Positions 27,456 to 35,008 of a DNA stretch of 52,041 bases are shown here, one piece after another. The notes under the pieces were generated by a model. The model saw nothing but the letters and a program-made list of their open reading frames with translations. It was not told the origin of the DNA and ran no database searches. How positions within the stretch are numbered: the stretch's first letter is position 1; each line of letters begins with the position of its first letter. This DNA comes from Rhodobacter sp. TJ_12 (lineage in GTDB: Bacteria; Pseudomonadota; Alphaproteobacteria; Rhodobacterales; Rhodobacteraceae). Where the stretch lies: the NCBI RefSeq assembly GCF_020023995.1, contig NZ_NRRD01000023.1, positions 1 to 52,041 of the forward strand, in the 5' to 3' direction. A program made the position numbers and the translations under genes.

Positions 27456-29522
27456 TCAGCGCGCTTCGGCGATGATTTCCAAAAAGGTCTCGGCGAAGCG
27501 TTCGAGTTTTGCCTCCCCCAAGCCACCGATCCGTTCCAGTTCGGCGCGGCTTCGGGGTTTTTTCTCTGCGATCCTGCGCAAGGTGGTGGCGGGGCAGGTC
27601 AAAAATCGATCCTGCCCGTCGGTGCCGCGTGCCAGATCGCGCTGCGCGGCCTCTAACGCATCATAAAGCGTGCCCGCTTCGCGCCCGGCCAATTTGCGCC
27701 GCGCCGGATGCACCGGCGTGGCGGCCTCGGCCCCGGCGATCACGTCCAAAAAGGCCGCGCCATAGCTTTCGAGCTTTTTCGCCCCCACGCCGCTGATCCG
27801 CGCGAATTGATCCAGTGTTTGCGGCCGGGTCTCGGCCATTTCGATCAAGGTGCGGTCGGGAAAGACCATATACGCGGGCAAGCCAGCGGTCTCGGCCAAG
27901 GCACGCCGCTTGGCCTTCAGCGCGGAGAGAAGCGGCGCATCTTCATCCGACACCAGCGCCTTGGGCACATGTTTCGCGCGGGCCTTGCGCACCAGATCGC
28001 GCCGCAACGTGATGCTTTCTTCGCCGCGCAAGATCGGGCGGGCGCGCTCGGTCATCACCAGCGCGCCATGACGCGCGGTATCAGGGCGAATGAGGTCATG
28101 TCCCTGCATTTGCCGAAACACCGCCTGCCATTGCGTTCGGGTCAGGTCTTTGCCCACGCCAAAAGTCGGTAGCCTGTCATGACCGCGCGCGGTGATCCGG
28201 TCATTGGTCTGGCCAAGCAAAATCTCGATCAGATGACCCGCGCCATAGCTTTCTTCGGTGCGCAGCGCAGCAGACAGCGCCTTGCGCACCGCCTCGGTGC
28301 CGTCAAAAAGCTCGGGCGGTGTGTCGCACAGATCGCAATTGCCGCAAGGCTCAGAACTTTCGCCGAAGTAGGAAAGGAGCCGCTGACGGCGGCAGCCCGT
28401 GGCCTCGGCCAGCCCCAAAAGTGCATTCAGCCGCCCATGATCCGCCGCTTTGCGCTCTGGCGGGGCCATGCCTTCGTCAATTTGCTGGCGACGAAAGCGG
28501 ATGTCATCAGGGCCATAAAGCGTCAGCGTTTCGGCGGGTGCGCCATCGCGGCCCGCGCGACCGATTTCCTGATAATAGCCCTCGATCGATTTGGGCAGGT
28601 CGGCATGGGCGACCCAGCGGATATCGGGCTTGTCGACCCCCATCCCAAAGGCGACGGTGGCGACCACAATCAGCCCGTCCTCGCGCTGGAAACGGGTTTC
28701 GACGGCGCGGCGATCCTCGGCTTCCATTCCGCCGTGATAATGGCAGGCGGGGTGTCCCGCCTCGCGCAGCGCTTTCGCCAACTGCTCGGTCTTGGCGCGC
28801 GAGGCACAATAGACAATCCCCGATTGTCCGCGCCGCGCCGCCGCGAAATCCAAGATTTGTTTGCGCGGTTGATCCTTGGGCTCAAAGGCAAGCGCGATAT
28901 TGGGCCGATCAAAGCCGCGCAAAAATGTGGCTGGCGCCTGCCCGTCAAACAGCCGGGTGACGATCTCGGCGCGGGTTTCCTCGTCCGCAGTGGCGGTAAA
29001 CGCGGCCAAGGGCACATTCAGCGCGCGGCGGAGATCGCCAATGCGCAAATAATCAGGGCGGAAATCATGGCCCCATTGGGACACGCAATGCGCCTCGTCC
29101 ACCGCAATCAACTGGGTGTTGGCGCGGCGCAGCAAGTTTTGCGTGCCGAGGCCCGCGAGCCGTTCGGGCGCGATATAAAGCAGCTTCAGCCGCCCGTCAT
29201 CGATGGCCTGAAAAACCTCTTCGGTTTCCGCTTCGGTATTGCCCGAGGTCAGCGCGCCAGCGGCCACGCCGGCTTCGCGCAAGGACCGAACCTGATCGCG
29301 CATCAGCGCAATCAACGGCGAAATCACCACTGTCAGCCCCTCAAGGCACAGCGCAGGAAGCTGAAAACAAAGCGACTTCCCGCCGCCCGTGGGCATGATC
29401 GCCAAAGTGTTTCGCCCCGCCAGAACTGCGCGCACGATTTCCTCCTGCCCCGGACGAAAGGCATGGAATCCGAAAACCGAGGCAAGCAATGCCTCGGGCG
29501 CAGTCTCCGGCTGGGCGGGCAT
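27456..29522 (-). CDS. recQ: ATP-dependent DNA helicase RecQ with two HRDC domains
   Basis: RecQ is a 3'-5' helicase acting in recombinational repair. The 688-residue enzyme has Walker A MPTGGGKS at about 43-50, the DEAH box at 142-145, VAFGMGVDKPDIRWV and the GRAGRDG motif VI. An RQC zinc segment has cysteines in GCRRQ and PCGNCDLCD near 375-395, followed by a winged helix. Two consecutive HRDC modules end the protein, at about 527-595 and 613-688; Escherichia coli RecQ has one. Its ATG directly follows the stop of the YggT gene (TAAATG). Its stop abuts the kinase stop as TGATCA with no intergenic base. Confidence 0.95.
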   Translation of the reverse strand: MPAQPETAPEALLASVFGFHAFRPGQEEIVRAVLAGRNTLAIMPTGGGKSLCFQLPALCLEGLTVVISPLIALMRDQVRSLREAGVAAGALTSGNTEAETEEVFQAIDDGRLKLLYIAPERLAGLGTQNLLRRANTQLIAVDEAHCVSQWGHDFRPDYLRIGDLRRALNVPLAAFTATADEETRAEIVTRLFDGQAPATFLRGFDRPNIALAFEPKDQPRKQILDFAAARRGQSGIVYCASRAKTEQLAKALREAGHPACHYHGGMEAEDRRAVETRFQREDGLIVVATVAFGMGVDKPDIRWVAHADLPKSIEGYYQEIGRAGRDGAPAETLTLYGPDDIRFRRQQIDEGMAPPERKAADHGRLNALLGLAEATGCRRQRLLSYFGESSEPCGNCDLCDTPPELFDGTEAVRKALSAALRTEESYGAGHLIEILLGQTNDRITARGHDRLPTFGVGKDLTRTQWQAVFRQMQGHDLIRPDTARHGALVMTERARPILRGEESITLRRDLVRKARAKHVPKALVSDEDAPLLSALKAKRRALAETAGLPAYMVFPDRTLIEMAETRPQTLDQFARISGVGAKKLESYGAAFLDVIAGAEAATPVHPARRKLAGREAGTLYDALEAAQRDLARGTDGQDRFLTCPATTLRRIAEKKPRSRAELERIGGLGEAKLERFAETFLEIIAEAR

Positions 29523-29810
29523 TTAGATGCCCAAAAGCCGCTGGATGAAGATCAGGGCGATGATCACGATCATCGGTGTCAGGTCGATGCCCTGCATCGG
29601 CGGCAAGATGCGCCGGATCGGGCCGTAAAACGGCTCCAGCGCGCGCGACAGCAGATCCCAGACCTTGTACACCAGCGGCTGGCGCATGTTCAGCACGTTA
29701 AAGCCAATGAGCCAGCTCATGATGACATGGGCCAGAATGATGAACCACAGGATCTGGAACACCAAAGACAGCGCCACCAGAACGCCATAGGGCAAGAAAG
29801 AAGTGAGCAT
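29523..29810 (-). CDS. YggT-family integral membrane protein
   Basis: The 95-residue protein has two hydrophobic helices (about 5-32 and 70-93) flanking a loop with the family signature RALEPFYGPIRRILPP. YggT (CcmQ/YlmG) proteins are implicated in membrane organisation and division; the biochemical role is unsettled. The ATG at 29810 has a GAGGG site and removes a 24-codon charged extension. It is the first gene of the pair with recQ, with a TAAATG junction. Confidence 0.88.
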   Translation of the reverse strand: MLTSFLPYGVLVALSLVFQILWFIILAHVIMSWLIGFNVLNMRQPLVYKVWDLLSRALEPFYGPIRRILPPMQGIDLTPMIVIIALIFIQRLLGI

Positions 29811-29852
29811 CGGAACCCTCCGCGAGACTAGCTGACAGGTAAGCGAGCCGGG

Positions 29853-29880
29853 GCCGGCTTGCAACCGCCGTGAAGCCGGC
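29853..29880. repeat. inverted repeat in the yggT/thioesterase divergent promoter region
   Basis: A perfect 8-bp inverted repeat GCCGGCTT (29853-29860) / AAGCCGGC (29873-29880) with a 12-bp spacer is followed on the plus strand by ATTTT. In a divergent spacer it is more likely an operator or an RNA hairpin than a terminator. Confidence 0.5.
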
Positions 29881-29953
29881 ATTTTCCGTAACGGGATTGT
29901 TGACCGGGCTGCTGCGCTGCGGCAAGGGGGGGGTAAGCTGAACGGAGGGGTTC

Positions 29954-30487
29954 ATGTATCCGATCATTCGGATGGCGAAAGCCATCATCGGTTCGCGCGG
30001 CAAGCGGATGGACATTCTGGACCAGATCACCACCACGCACCGGGCTTGGCCATGGGATATCGACCCGTGGAAAGACCTCAATAACGGGCGCATCATCACG
30101 TTGTTTGATCTGGGCCGGATCGCTTTGTCAGAGCAGACCGGGCTGACCAAGGCGATGATCCGCAACCGCTGGGGGATCGTGGTGGCGGGAAATACCACGC
30201 GCTACCGCAAGCGTATCACCATGATGCAGCGGTTCGAGATGCGCACCCGGTGCCTTGGCTGGGATGCGCGGTTTTTCTACATGGAACAGGCGATGTGGCG
30301 CGGGGAAGAGTGCTGCAACCACATTCTGATCCGCGGGGCCATTACCTCCAAGGCCGGGATCGTGCCGCCGCAGCAGGTGGTCGAAGACATGGGACACAAG
30401 GGCGAAAGCCCAGAATTGCCCGCTTGGGTGCAAGCTTGGGTCGAGGCCGATCAGCACCGCCCCTGGCCCCCCGAAATGCCGCGCTAA
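29954..30487 (+). CDS. hotdog-fold acyl-CoA thioesterase family protein
   Basis: The 177-residue protein belongs by eye to the 4-hydroxybenzoyl-CoA thioesterase-like (THEM6-type) hotdog group. It has a NNGRIITLFDLGRIAL segment (residues about 43-58) where the hotdog central helix and catalytic acid or Asn lie, a following strand VVAGNTTRYRKRITMMQRFEM, and RTRCLGWDARFFYMEQ. It probably hydrolyses an acyl-CoA in the cytosol; the substrate is unknown. The GGAGGGG site five bases before ATG fixes the start. The MFS gene begins 78 bp downstream. Confidence 0.8.
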   Translation: MYPIIRMAKAIIGSRGKRMDILDQITTTHRAWPWDIDPWKDLNNGRIITLFDLGRIALSEQTGLTKAMIRNRWGIVVAGNTTRYRKRITMMQRFEMRTRCLGWDARFFYMEQAMWRGEECCNHILIRGAITSKAGIVPPQQVVEDMGHKGESPELPAWVQAWVEADQHRPWPPEMPR

Positions 30488-30565
30488 ATTCCATGGATTA
30501 GGTAAATCTTGCGCCTTTGGCCGCTTTCGGGCTTTGATCTTGGCCAATCGGGTCAGGGGGGCACA

Positions 30566-31906
30566 ATGATCGCGGACCGCAAGCGCATCTGGGGATGGTG
30601 GTTTTTCGACTGGGCGAGCCAGCCTTATAACACGCTGTTGATCACCTTCATTTTTGCCCCTTTCATGAAGGTGTTGTTGGGCGATGGCACGACCGCGCAA
30701 ACGGTCTGGGGCTATGGCGTGGGGGCCGCGGGCTTGGTGATTGCGCTGGCCTCTCCCTTCTTGGGGGCGATAGCCGATAGGGCCGGGCGGCGCTTGCCGT
30801 TCGTTTGGTTGTTTTCGCTGATGTATGTGCTGGGGGCAGCGGGCCTGTGGTTCGCGATGCCCGGAGATTTCAGCCTTATCTTGATCATGCTGTCTTTCGC
30901 GATCGGCATGATTGGCATGGAATTCGCCACCGCCTTCACCAATGCGATGCTGCCTGACCTTGCCGGGCGCGAAAACATCGGCAAGGTCTCGGGCTCTGGC
31001 TGGGCCTTTGGCTACATTGGCGGGATGCTGGCGCTGATCGTGATGCTGGTATTCATGCAAGCCAGTCCAGAGACCGGCAAAACCATGGTCGGGCTGACGC
31101 CGCTTTTCGGGCTGGATGTTGCAACGCGTGAAGACACGCGCATCGTCGGCCCGCTAACCGCAGCGTGGTATGCGGTCTTCATGATCCCATTCTTTCTATG
31201 GGTGCGCGAGACGCGCCGCGCCGATGCCGTGCCGATTGCACAGGCCACCCGGGAGGCTTGGCCCGAATTGCGCGCCACGCTGGCGCAACTGCCGAAAACA
31301 CCCAGCCTGTTCGCCTATCTGGCCTCGTCGATGTTTTACCGTGATGCGCTCAACGGTATTTATACGTTTGGCGGGATCTATGCGGCGGGGGTGTTGGAGT
31401 GGTCGATCACGCAGATCGGGCTTTTTGGCATTTTGGGCACGATCACCGGCGCGACCTTTGCCTGGCTCGGCGGCAAGGCTGATGATCGCTTTGGCCCGAA
31501 GGCGGTGATTTTTGCCAATCTGATCTTGCTGACCTTGGTCACGATTGGTGTCGTGTTCATCTCGCGCCAAAGTGTGTTCGGTGTGCCCGTCCCGGCCGAT
31601 AGCACCCTGCCCGATATCGCGTTTTATGTTCTGGGCGGGCTTATTGGCGCGGGCGGCGGCGCGCTGCAATCGGCCAGTCGCACGATGATGGTGCGCCAGT
31701 CCGATCCAGAAAAGATTACCGAATGTTTTGGCCTTTACGCCTTTTCGGGCAAGGCCACGGCGTTCATCGCGCCGATTTCCATTGGCGTGGTCACCGGCAT
31801 CACCGGCAGCCAATCGGCCGGGATCACCCCGATCATCGTGCTTTTCGTATTGGGGGTGATCCTGCTAGGCTTCGTCAAAAGCGCGGGGGATGCCCGCACT
31901 GGCTGA
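30566..31906 (+). CDS. MFS transporter of the UMF1 (Atg22-like) family
   Basis: The 446-residue membrane protein has about 12 hydrophobic helices. The N-terminal WGWWFFDWASQPYNTLL signature and the RMMMVRQSDPEKITECFGLYAFSGKATAF-type segment near residue 375 are typical of UMF1/Atg22-like permeases, whose fungal member exports amino acids from vacuoles. The substrate is not known here. I start at the ATG at 30566 (MIADRK), since upstream codons lack a ribosome site. mepA follows after 11 bp, so export and wall turnover genes are co-transcribed. Confidence 0.88.
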   Translation: MIADRKRIWGWWFFDWASQPYNTLLITFIFAPFMKVLLGDGTTAQTVWGYGVGAAGLVIALASPFLGAIADRAGRRLPFVWLFSLMYVLGAAGLWFAMPGDFSLILIMLSFAIGMIGMEFATAFTNAMLPDLAGRENIGKVSGSGWAFGYIGGMLALIVMLVFMQASPETGKTMVGLTPLFGLDVATREDTRIVGPLTAAWYAVFMIPFFLWVRETRRADAVPIAQATREAWPELRATLAQLPKTPSLFAYLASSMFYRDALNGIYTFGGIYAAGVLEWSITQIGLFGILGTITGATFAWLGGKADDRFGPKAVIFANLILLTLVTIGVVFISRQSVFGVPVPADSTLPDIAFYVLGGLIGAGGGALQSASRTMMVRQSDPEKITECFGLYAFSGKATAFIAPISIGVVTGITGSQSAGITPIIVLFVLGVILLGFVKSAGDARTG

Positions 31907-31917
31907 GAGGAGCCCCG

Positions 31918-32826
31918 ATGAGACCCTTCCGCCTGTTTGCCGCCGTGACTGCCTTGGCGCTGGCTGTGACCTCTGTTGAAGCCGAGCCGCTGGCGCGCAC
32001 GCTTTTCGGGTCCAAATCCATGCCGGCACTTGGCGCGTCTGAGCCGATTGGCTCTTACGCGCGGGGCTGTGCGTCGGGGTTGATGCAATTGCCCGAAACC
32101 GGGCCGACGTGGCAGGCGATGCGGTTGAGCCGGAACCGCCATTGGGGCCAGCCAGAAACGCTATCTTTCATTCAAGATCTCTCGGCCTATGCGGCCACGC
32201 TGCCCGGGTGGAAAGGGCTTTATATCGGCGATATCAGCCAGCCGCGTGGCGGGCCGATGACCGGCGGGCATGCCAGCCATCAGATCGGGCTGGATGTCGA
32301 TATCTGGATGCTGCCGCCGCAATCGCTGCGGCTGAGCCGGGGGCAGCGCGAAAGCCTGTCGTCGATTTCGATCCGCACGGCGGATCAGACCCGCATCAAT
32401 GGCAATTGGACCCCCGCCCATGCCGCGCTGTTGAAAGCGGCGGCCCTGGACCCGCGGGTGGATCGGATCTTTGTCGCCGCAGCCGCCAAGATTGCCATGT
32501 GCAACCAAGCTACTCGGGCGGATAAGCGCTGGCTGCAAAAGATCCGCCCGTTTTATGGCCATAACTACCATTTTCATGTCCGGCTCAAATGCCCGCCCGG
32601 GTCGCGCCTGTGCCAGACGCAAAAGCCCACGGTGGCACGGTTGTCCAACGGCGGGGATGGTTGCGATGAAACCTTGAACTGGTGGGTGACCGATATGCTC
32701 AACCCGCCAAAGCCGACCGGCAAGCCGAAGAAACCAGCCAAACCCAAGCCGGTGAAGAAAAGCGCCAAAACCTATGTCATGTCGGACCTGCCCGCCCAAT
32801 GCCGCACCGTTCTCGCAGCGCCCTGA
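31918..32826 (+). CDS. mepA: penicillin-insensitive murein endopeptidase MepA
   Basis: MepA is a periplasmic zinc peptidase of the LAS/M74 type that cuts D-alanyl-meso-DAP cross-links. The 302-residue precursor has a signal peptide (residues 1-22). Zinc and active-site residues lie in GGHASHQIGLDVD (His118, His121, Asp128) and HNYHFH (His215, His218, His220). Paired cysteines (51, 195, 225, 232 and others) suggest disulfides as in the E. coli enzyme. The C-terminus has a Lys/Pro-rich low-complexity stretch (about 260-285) absent from E. coli MepA. GAGAGGAG precedes the ATG; the end overlaps the next gene by 28 bp. Confidence 0.93.
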   Translation: MRPFRLFAAVTALALAVTSVEAEPLARTLFGSKSMPALGASEPIGSYARGCASGLMQLPETGPTWQAMRLSRNRHWGQPETLSFIQDLSAYAATLPGWKGLYIGDISQPRGGPMTGGHASHQIGLDVDIWMLPPQSLRLSRGQRESLSSISIRTADQTRINGNWTPAHAALLKAAALDPRVDRIFVAAAAKIAMCNQATRADKRWLQKIRPFYGHNYHFHVRLKCPPGSRLCQTQKPTVARLSNGGDGCDETLNWWVTDMLNPPKPTGKPKKPAKPKPVKKSAKTYVMSDLPAQCRTVLAAP

Positions 32827-33701
32827 TCGCAGGCCTTGCCCTGCTTTTGGTGCTGGGAGTGGCGATGGGGCGCGCGGATCGCAGCCCCGCCCGTTTCAGC
32901 CAGGGCCTTCCTTTAAGGGAAGACGCCCCCGATTTCGGTGGGTTTTCGGCGCTTGAGCTTGATGCGTCGGGGCGAGAGTTCGTCGCGCTGTCCGATCGTG
33001 GAACGCTTTGGCGCGGGACACTTATCCGCGATGCGAACGAGCAGATCACCGATATTCGGTTCGCGGGCATGACGCGTTTGCACGGCCCGCGCGGGCGCCC
33101 CTTGCGAGGGGAGGCTGCTGATTCCGAAGGCTTGGCGGTGGGAGATGACGGGACCGTTCTGGTCTCGTTTGAGCGCGATGTACGGATCGGGGCTTTTGTG
33201 CGCGATATGGCGGCGGAGCTGACCTTGCCGCGTGGCCCGGCCTTTTCAACGCTGACAAAAAACAAGGAGCTTGAGGCGCTTGCGCTTGCGCCTGATGGCG
33301 CGCTTTACACCTTGCCAGAAGACCTTCCTAAGGCCGGGACGTCGCTTCCCGTTTGGCGCTTGCGGAATGGCCAGTGGACGGAGCCGTTTTCCATCTCGCG
33401 CGCGGGGGGGTGGAAACCCGTTGGCGCCGATTTCGGTCCTGACGGGCGCTTTTATCTGCTGGAGCGTGATCTGCGCGGGCTTTTGGGATTTGCCGCCCGG
33501 GTGCGGGTGTTCGAAATTTCCGGAGAAACGATTGCCGGGGGGCAGGTGGTGCTGCAAACGCCGCCCGGGCGGCATGGCAATCTGGAAGGGCTTGCAGTTT
33601 GGCGCGACCGAAGCGGCGCGATCCGGCTGACAATGGTTGCGGATGACAATTTCAGCGCCTTCATGCGCAGCGAGATTGTGGAATACAGCATTAATCCCTG
33701 A
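32799..33701 (+). CDS. exported phytase-like / esterase-like beta-propeller protein
   Basis: The 300-residue protein resembles the esterase-like phytase family (PF13449 type) of periplasmic beta-propellers. A signal peptide or anchor spans residues 1-27, followed by FGGFSALELDASGREFVALSDRG (the typical first blade), DSEGLAVGDDGTVLVSFER and KNKELEALALAPDGALYTLPE. Substrate unknown. The start at 32799 lies inside mepA (28-bp overlap), the only start that gives a clean signal sequence; coupling to mepA is likely. Confidence 0.82.
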   Translation: MPHRSRSALIAGLALLLVLGVAMGRADRSPARFSQGLPLREDAPDFGGFSALELDASGREFVALSDRGTLWRGTLIRDANEQITDIRFAGMTRLHGPRGRPLRGEAADSEGLAVGDDGTVLVSFERDVRIGAFVRDMAAELTLPRGPAFSTLTKNKELEALALAPDGALYTLPEDLPKAGTSLPVWRLRNGQWTEPFSISRAGGWKPVGADFGPDGRFYLLERDLRGLLGFAARVRVFEISGETIAGGQVVLQTPPGRHGNLEGLAVWRDRSGAIRLTMVADDNFSAFMRSEIVEYSINP

Positions 33702-33727
33702 GGTTTTGCTTGACCGAACCCGGGCGC

Positions 33728-33762
33728 GGGCGTATGCGACGCCCCGTCCGCATGGTGCGGAC
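33728..33762 (+). promoter_or_regulatory. tandem hairpins in the leader of the queuosine-precursor transporter
   Basis: Two perfect hairpins stand side by side: GGGCGT (33728-33733) / ACGCCC (33739-33744) with a 5-nt loop, and GTCCGCA (33746-33752) / TGCGGAC (33756-33762) with loop TGG. No T-run follows, so termination of the upstream gene is not well supported. They lie 37 bp before the transporter ATG and may be regulatory. They do not match the preQ1-I consensus as I know it. Confidence 0.45.
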
Positions 33763-33798
33763 CATGTCCCCGCTACCATGTAAAAACGGTGATCCAAC

Positions 33799-34419
33799 AT
33801 GCGCTACCTGCCCGGCATTCTTGCCATGGCCGCCATTGTCGTGGCCTCTAACATCCTCGTGCAATATCTTTACGGCCAATGGCTGACGCTCGGGGCCTTT
33901 ACCTATCCGCTGGCCTTTCTGGTCACCGATCTGACCAACCGGCTGCAAGGCGCGCGCGCCGCGCGGCTGGTCGTGGTGTCCGGCTTCGTCGTGGGCGTGA
34001 TTTGTTCGCTGATCGGCTCGCAGATCATGGGCGAATTCGGCCCGCTTGTCAGTTTCCGCGTCGCGCTGGCCTCTGGTCTGGCCTTCCTGACCGCGCAGCT
34101 GACCGATGTTTCGATCTTTAACCGGCTTCGCGCGCGCGGCGGCTGGTGGAAAGCGCCGCTGGTCTCGACCCTGATCGGCTCCAGCTTGGATACCGTGGTC
34201 TTCTTTACCGTGGCCTTTGCTGCGCAGTTGGCGTTCCTTGAGCCGGCCAATGATGTGAGCTGGGCCAATGAGGTTTTGCCGCTGTTGGGGATGGGACCGG
34301 CGGTGCCGCTTTGGGTCTCGCTTGCGCTGGCGGATTGGTGCGTAAAAATTACGCTTGCAGTCGTTGCGCTGGTGCCGTTTCGCGCAATTATTTGGCGGCT
34401 CTCGCCAAAGGTTGCGTAA
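33799..34419 (+). CDS. yhhQ: queuosine precursor transporter (YhhQ/VUT family)
   Basis: YhhQ-type carriers import queuine precursors (preQ0/preQ1) for the queuosine modification of tRNA wobble positions. The 206-residue protein has about six transmembrane helices and the family features FTYPLAFLVTDLTNRLQGA near residues 33-51 and SSLDTVVFFTVAF near 130-142. The start follows a weak site after the tandem hairpins. No queuosine-synthesis gene is adjacent. Confidence 0.9.
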   Translation: MRYLPGILAMAAIVVASNILVQYLYGQWLTLGAFTYPLAFLVTDLTNRLQGARAARLVVVSGFVVGVICSLIGSQIMGEFGPLVSFRVALASGLAFLTAQLTDVSIFNRLRARGGWWKAPLVSTLIGSSLDTVVFFTVAFAAQLAFLEPANDVSWANEVLPLLGMGPAVPLWVSLALADWCVKITLAVVALVPFRAIIWRLSPKVA

Positions 34420-34489
34420 TTTCACTTGTCATACACCAAATCTGTGCCACCCTTTGCATATCGGCAACGCATTGAAAGGAGGTGGTCCA

Positions 34490-34546
34490 TTGTCTAGAGT
34501 GATAGTGGAGAGAGGTGTCGGGACAGTGATGGGGGCCGAGGCCTGA
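34490..34546 (+). CDS. possible 18-codon ORF with extended ribosome site
   Basis: A TTG start at 34490 follows an almost perfect, extended Shine-Dalgarno (AAAGGAGGTG) and opens 18 codons ending in TGA at 34546. The peptide would be short, with charged and Val/Gly-rich residues and no hydrophobic segment. The same ribosome site is locked in the 11-bp helix of the surrounding RNA. It may be a leader peptide or a chance reading. Confidence 0.3.
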   Translation: MSRVIVERGVGTVMGAEA

Positions 34547-34627
34547 GGGCAGACCCAAAGGTTTCATCCATCGCTGGGACGGAGGATCTGATCCAGACCC
34601 TAACCGGACCATCTCCGTAGATCTCGG

Positions 34628-34662
34628 GGGCCGCAGGGAAAAACCCGCGGCCCTTTCTCTTT
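34628..34662 (+). terminator. first intrinsic terminator upstream of xseB
   Basis: GGGCCGC-A-GGG (34628-34638) pairs with CCC-GCGGCCC (34644-34653), one A bulged, with loop AAAAA and then TTTCTCTTT. Confidence 0.8.
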
Positions 34663-34676
34663 GCGACTTATCGACC

Positions 34677-34702
34677 AAGGGGGCGTTTCCGGCCCCCTTT
34701 TT
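34677..34702 (+). terminator. second intrinsic terminator upstream of xseB
   Basis: AAGGGGGC (34677-34684) pairs perfectly with GCCCCCTT (34692-34699) and ends in a T5 run. With the previous hairpin it makes a double terminator, so xseB-ispA-dxs should have its own promoter in the remaining 63 bp or depend on read-through. Confidence 0.85.
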
Positions 34703-34765
34703 GCTGTCCGGGGGCTGGATTTGGCCGCCGCGCCGTGGCACTTCGTGGGGGTCTTGGAGGGGCCG

Positions 34766-35008
34766 ATGGCGGAAATCGAAATTGCAGACATGACGTTCGA
34801 GCAGGCGATGGCCGCGCTTGAACAGGTGGTCAATCAGCTAGAACGCGGGGAAGTGGCTTTGGATCAGTCAATCCAACTGTCCGAACGCGGTGCATTGCTC
34901 AAAGAGCGCTGCGCAAAGCTGCTTAAAGAAGCCGAGGAACGGGTCGAAAAGATCACCCTTGGCGAAGGCGGGGTGCCCAAAGGCACGCAACCGGTGGAAG
35001 GTCTGTGA
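34766..35008 (+). CDS. xseB: exodeoxyribonuclease VII small subunit XseB
   Basis: XseB binds the large subunit XseA to form exonuclease VII, which degrades single-stranded DNA. The 80-residue helical protein has the family pattern TFEQAMAALEQVVNQLERGEVALDQSI and LLKERCAKLLKEAEERV. A GGAGG site precedes the ATG at 34766. The stop overlaps the ispA start (TGATG). xseB-ispA-dxs is a common bacterial order. Confidence 0.95.
   Translation: MAEIEIADMTFEQAMAALEQVVNQLERGEVALDQSIQLSERGALLKERCAKLLKEAEERVEKITLGEGGVPKGTQPVEGL

Larger units (their letters stand above)
34470..34662 (+). ncRNA. candidate structured small RNA upstream of xseB
   Basis: No long gene occupies 34420-34765. GGAGGTGGTCC (34478-34488) pairs over 117 nt with GGACCATCTCC (34606-34616), 11 bp with one G-U. 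Inside it AGTGATGG (34525-34532) pairs with CCATCGCT (34568-34575), 8 bp with one G-U. This gives a closed, rod-like RNA followed at once by a terminator hairpin and T-tract. Bases 34474-34488 can pair continuously (one G-U) with the 3' end of alphaproteobacterial 16S rRNA. It lacks the hallmarks of SRP RNA, RNase P RNA and tmRNA. I found no convincing promoter. The ends are approximate. Confidence 0.5.

Noticed and set aside
28179-29831. A 550-codon open frame on the plus strand
   Set aside because: It is fully antisense to recQ and the YggT gene and its translation is low-complexity basic sequence with no motif.
33728-33798. preQ1-I riboswitch
   Set aside because: The expected short hairpin with A-rich tail consensus is not present in recognisable form; kept only as a hairpin observation.
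34470-34662. Known housekeeping RNA (SRP, RNase P, tmRNA or 6S)
   Set aside because: I looked for the SRP domain IV loop, the RNase P GAGGAAAGTCC-type core and a tmRNA tRNA-like domain and found none. The usual 6S neighbours (zapA/ygfA-like) are absent, though 6S cannot be excluded completely by eye.
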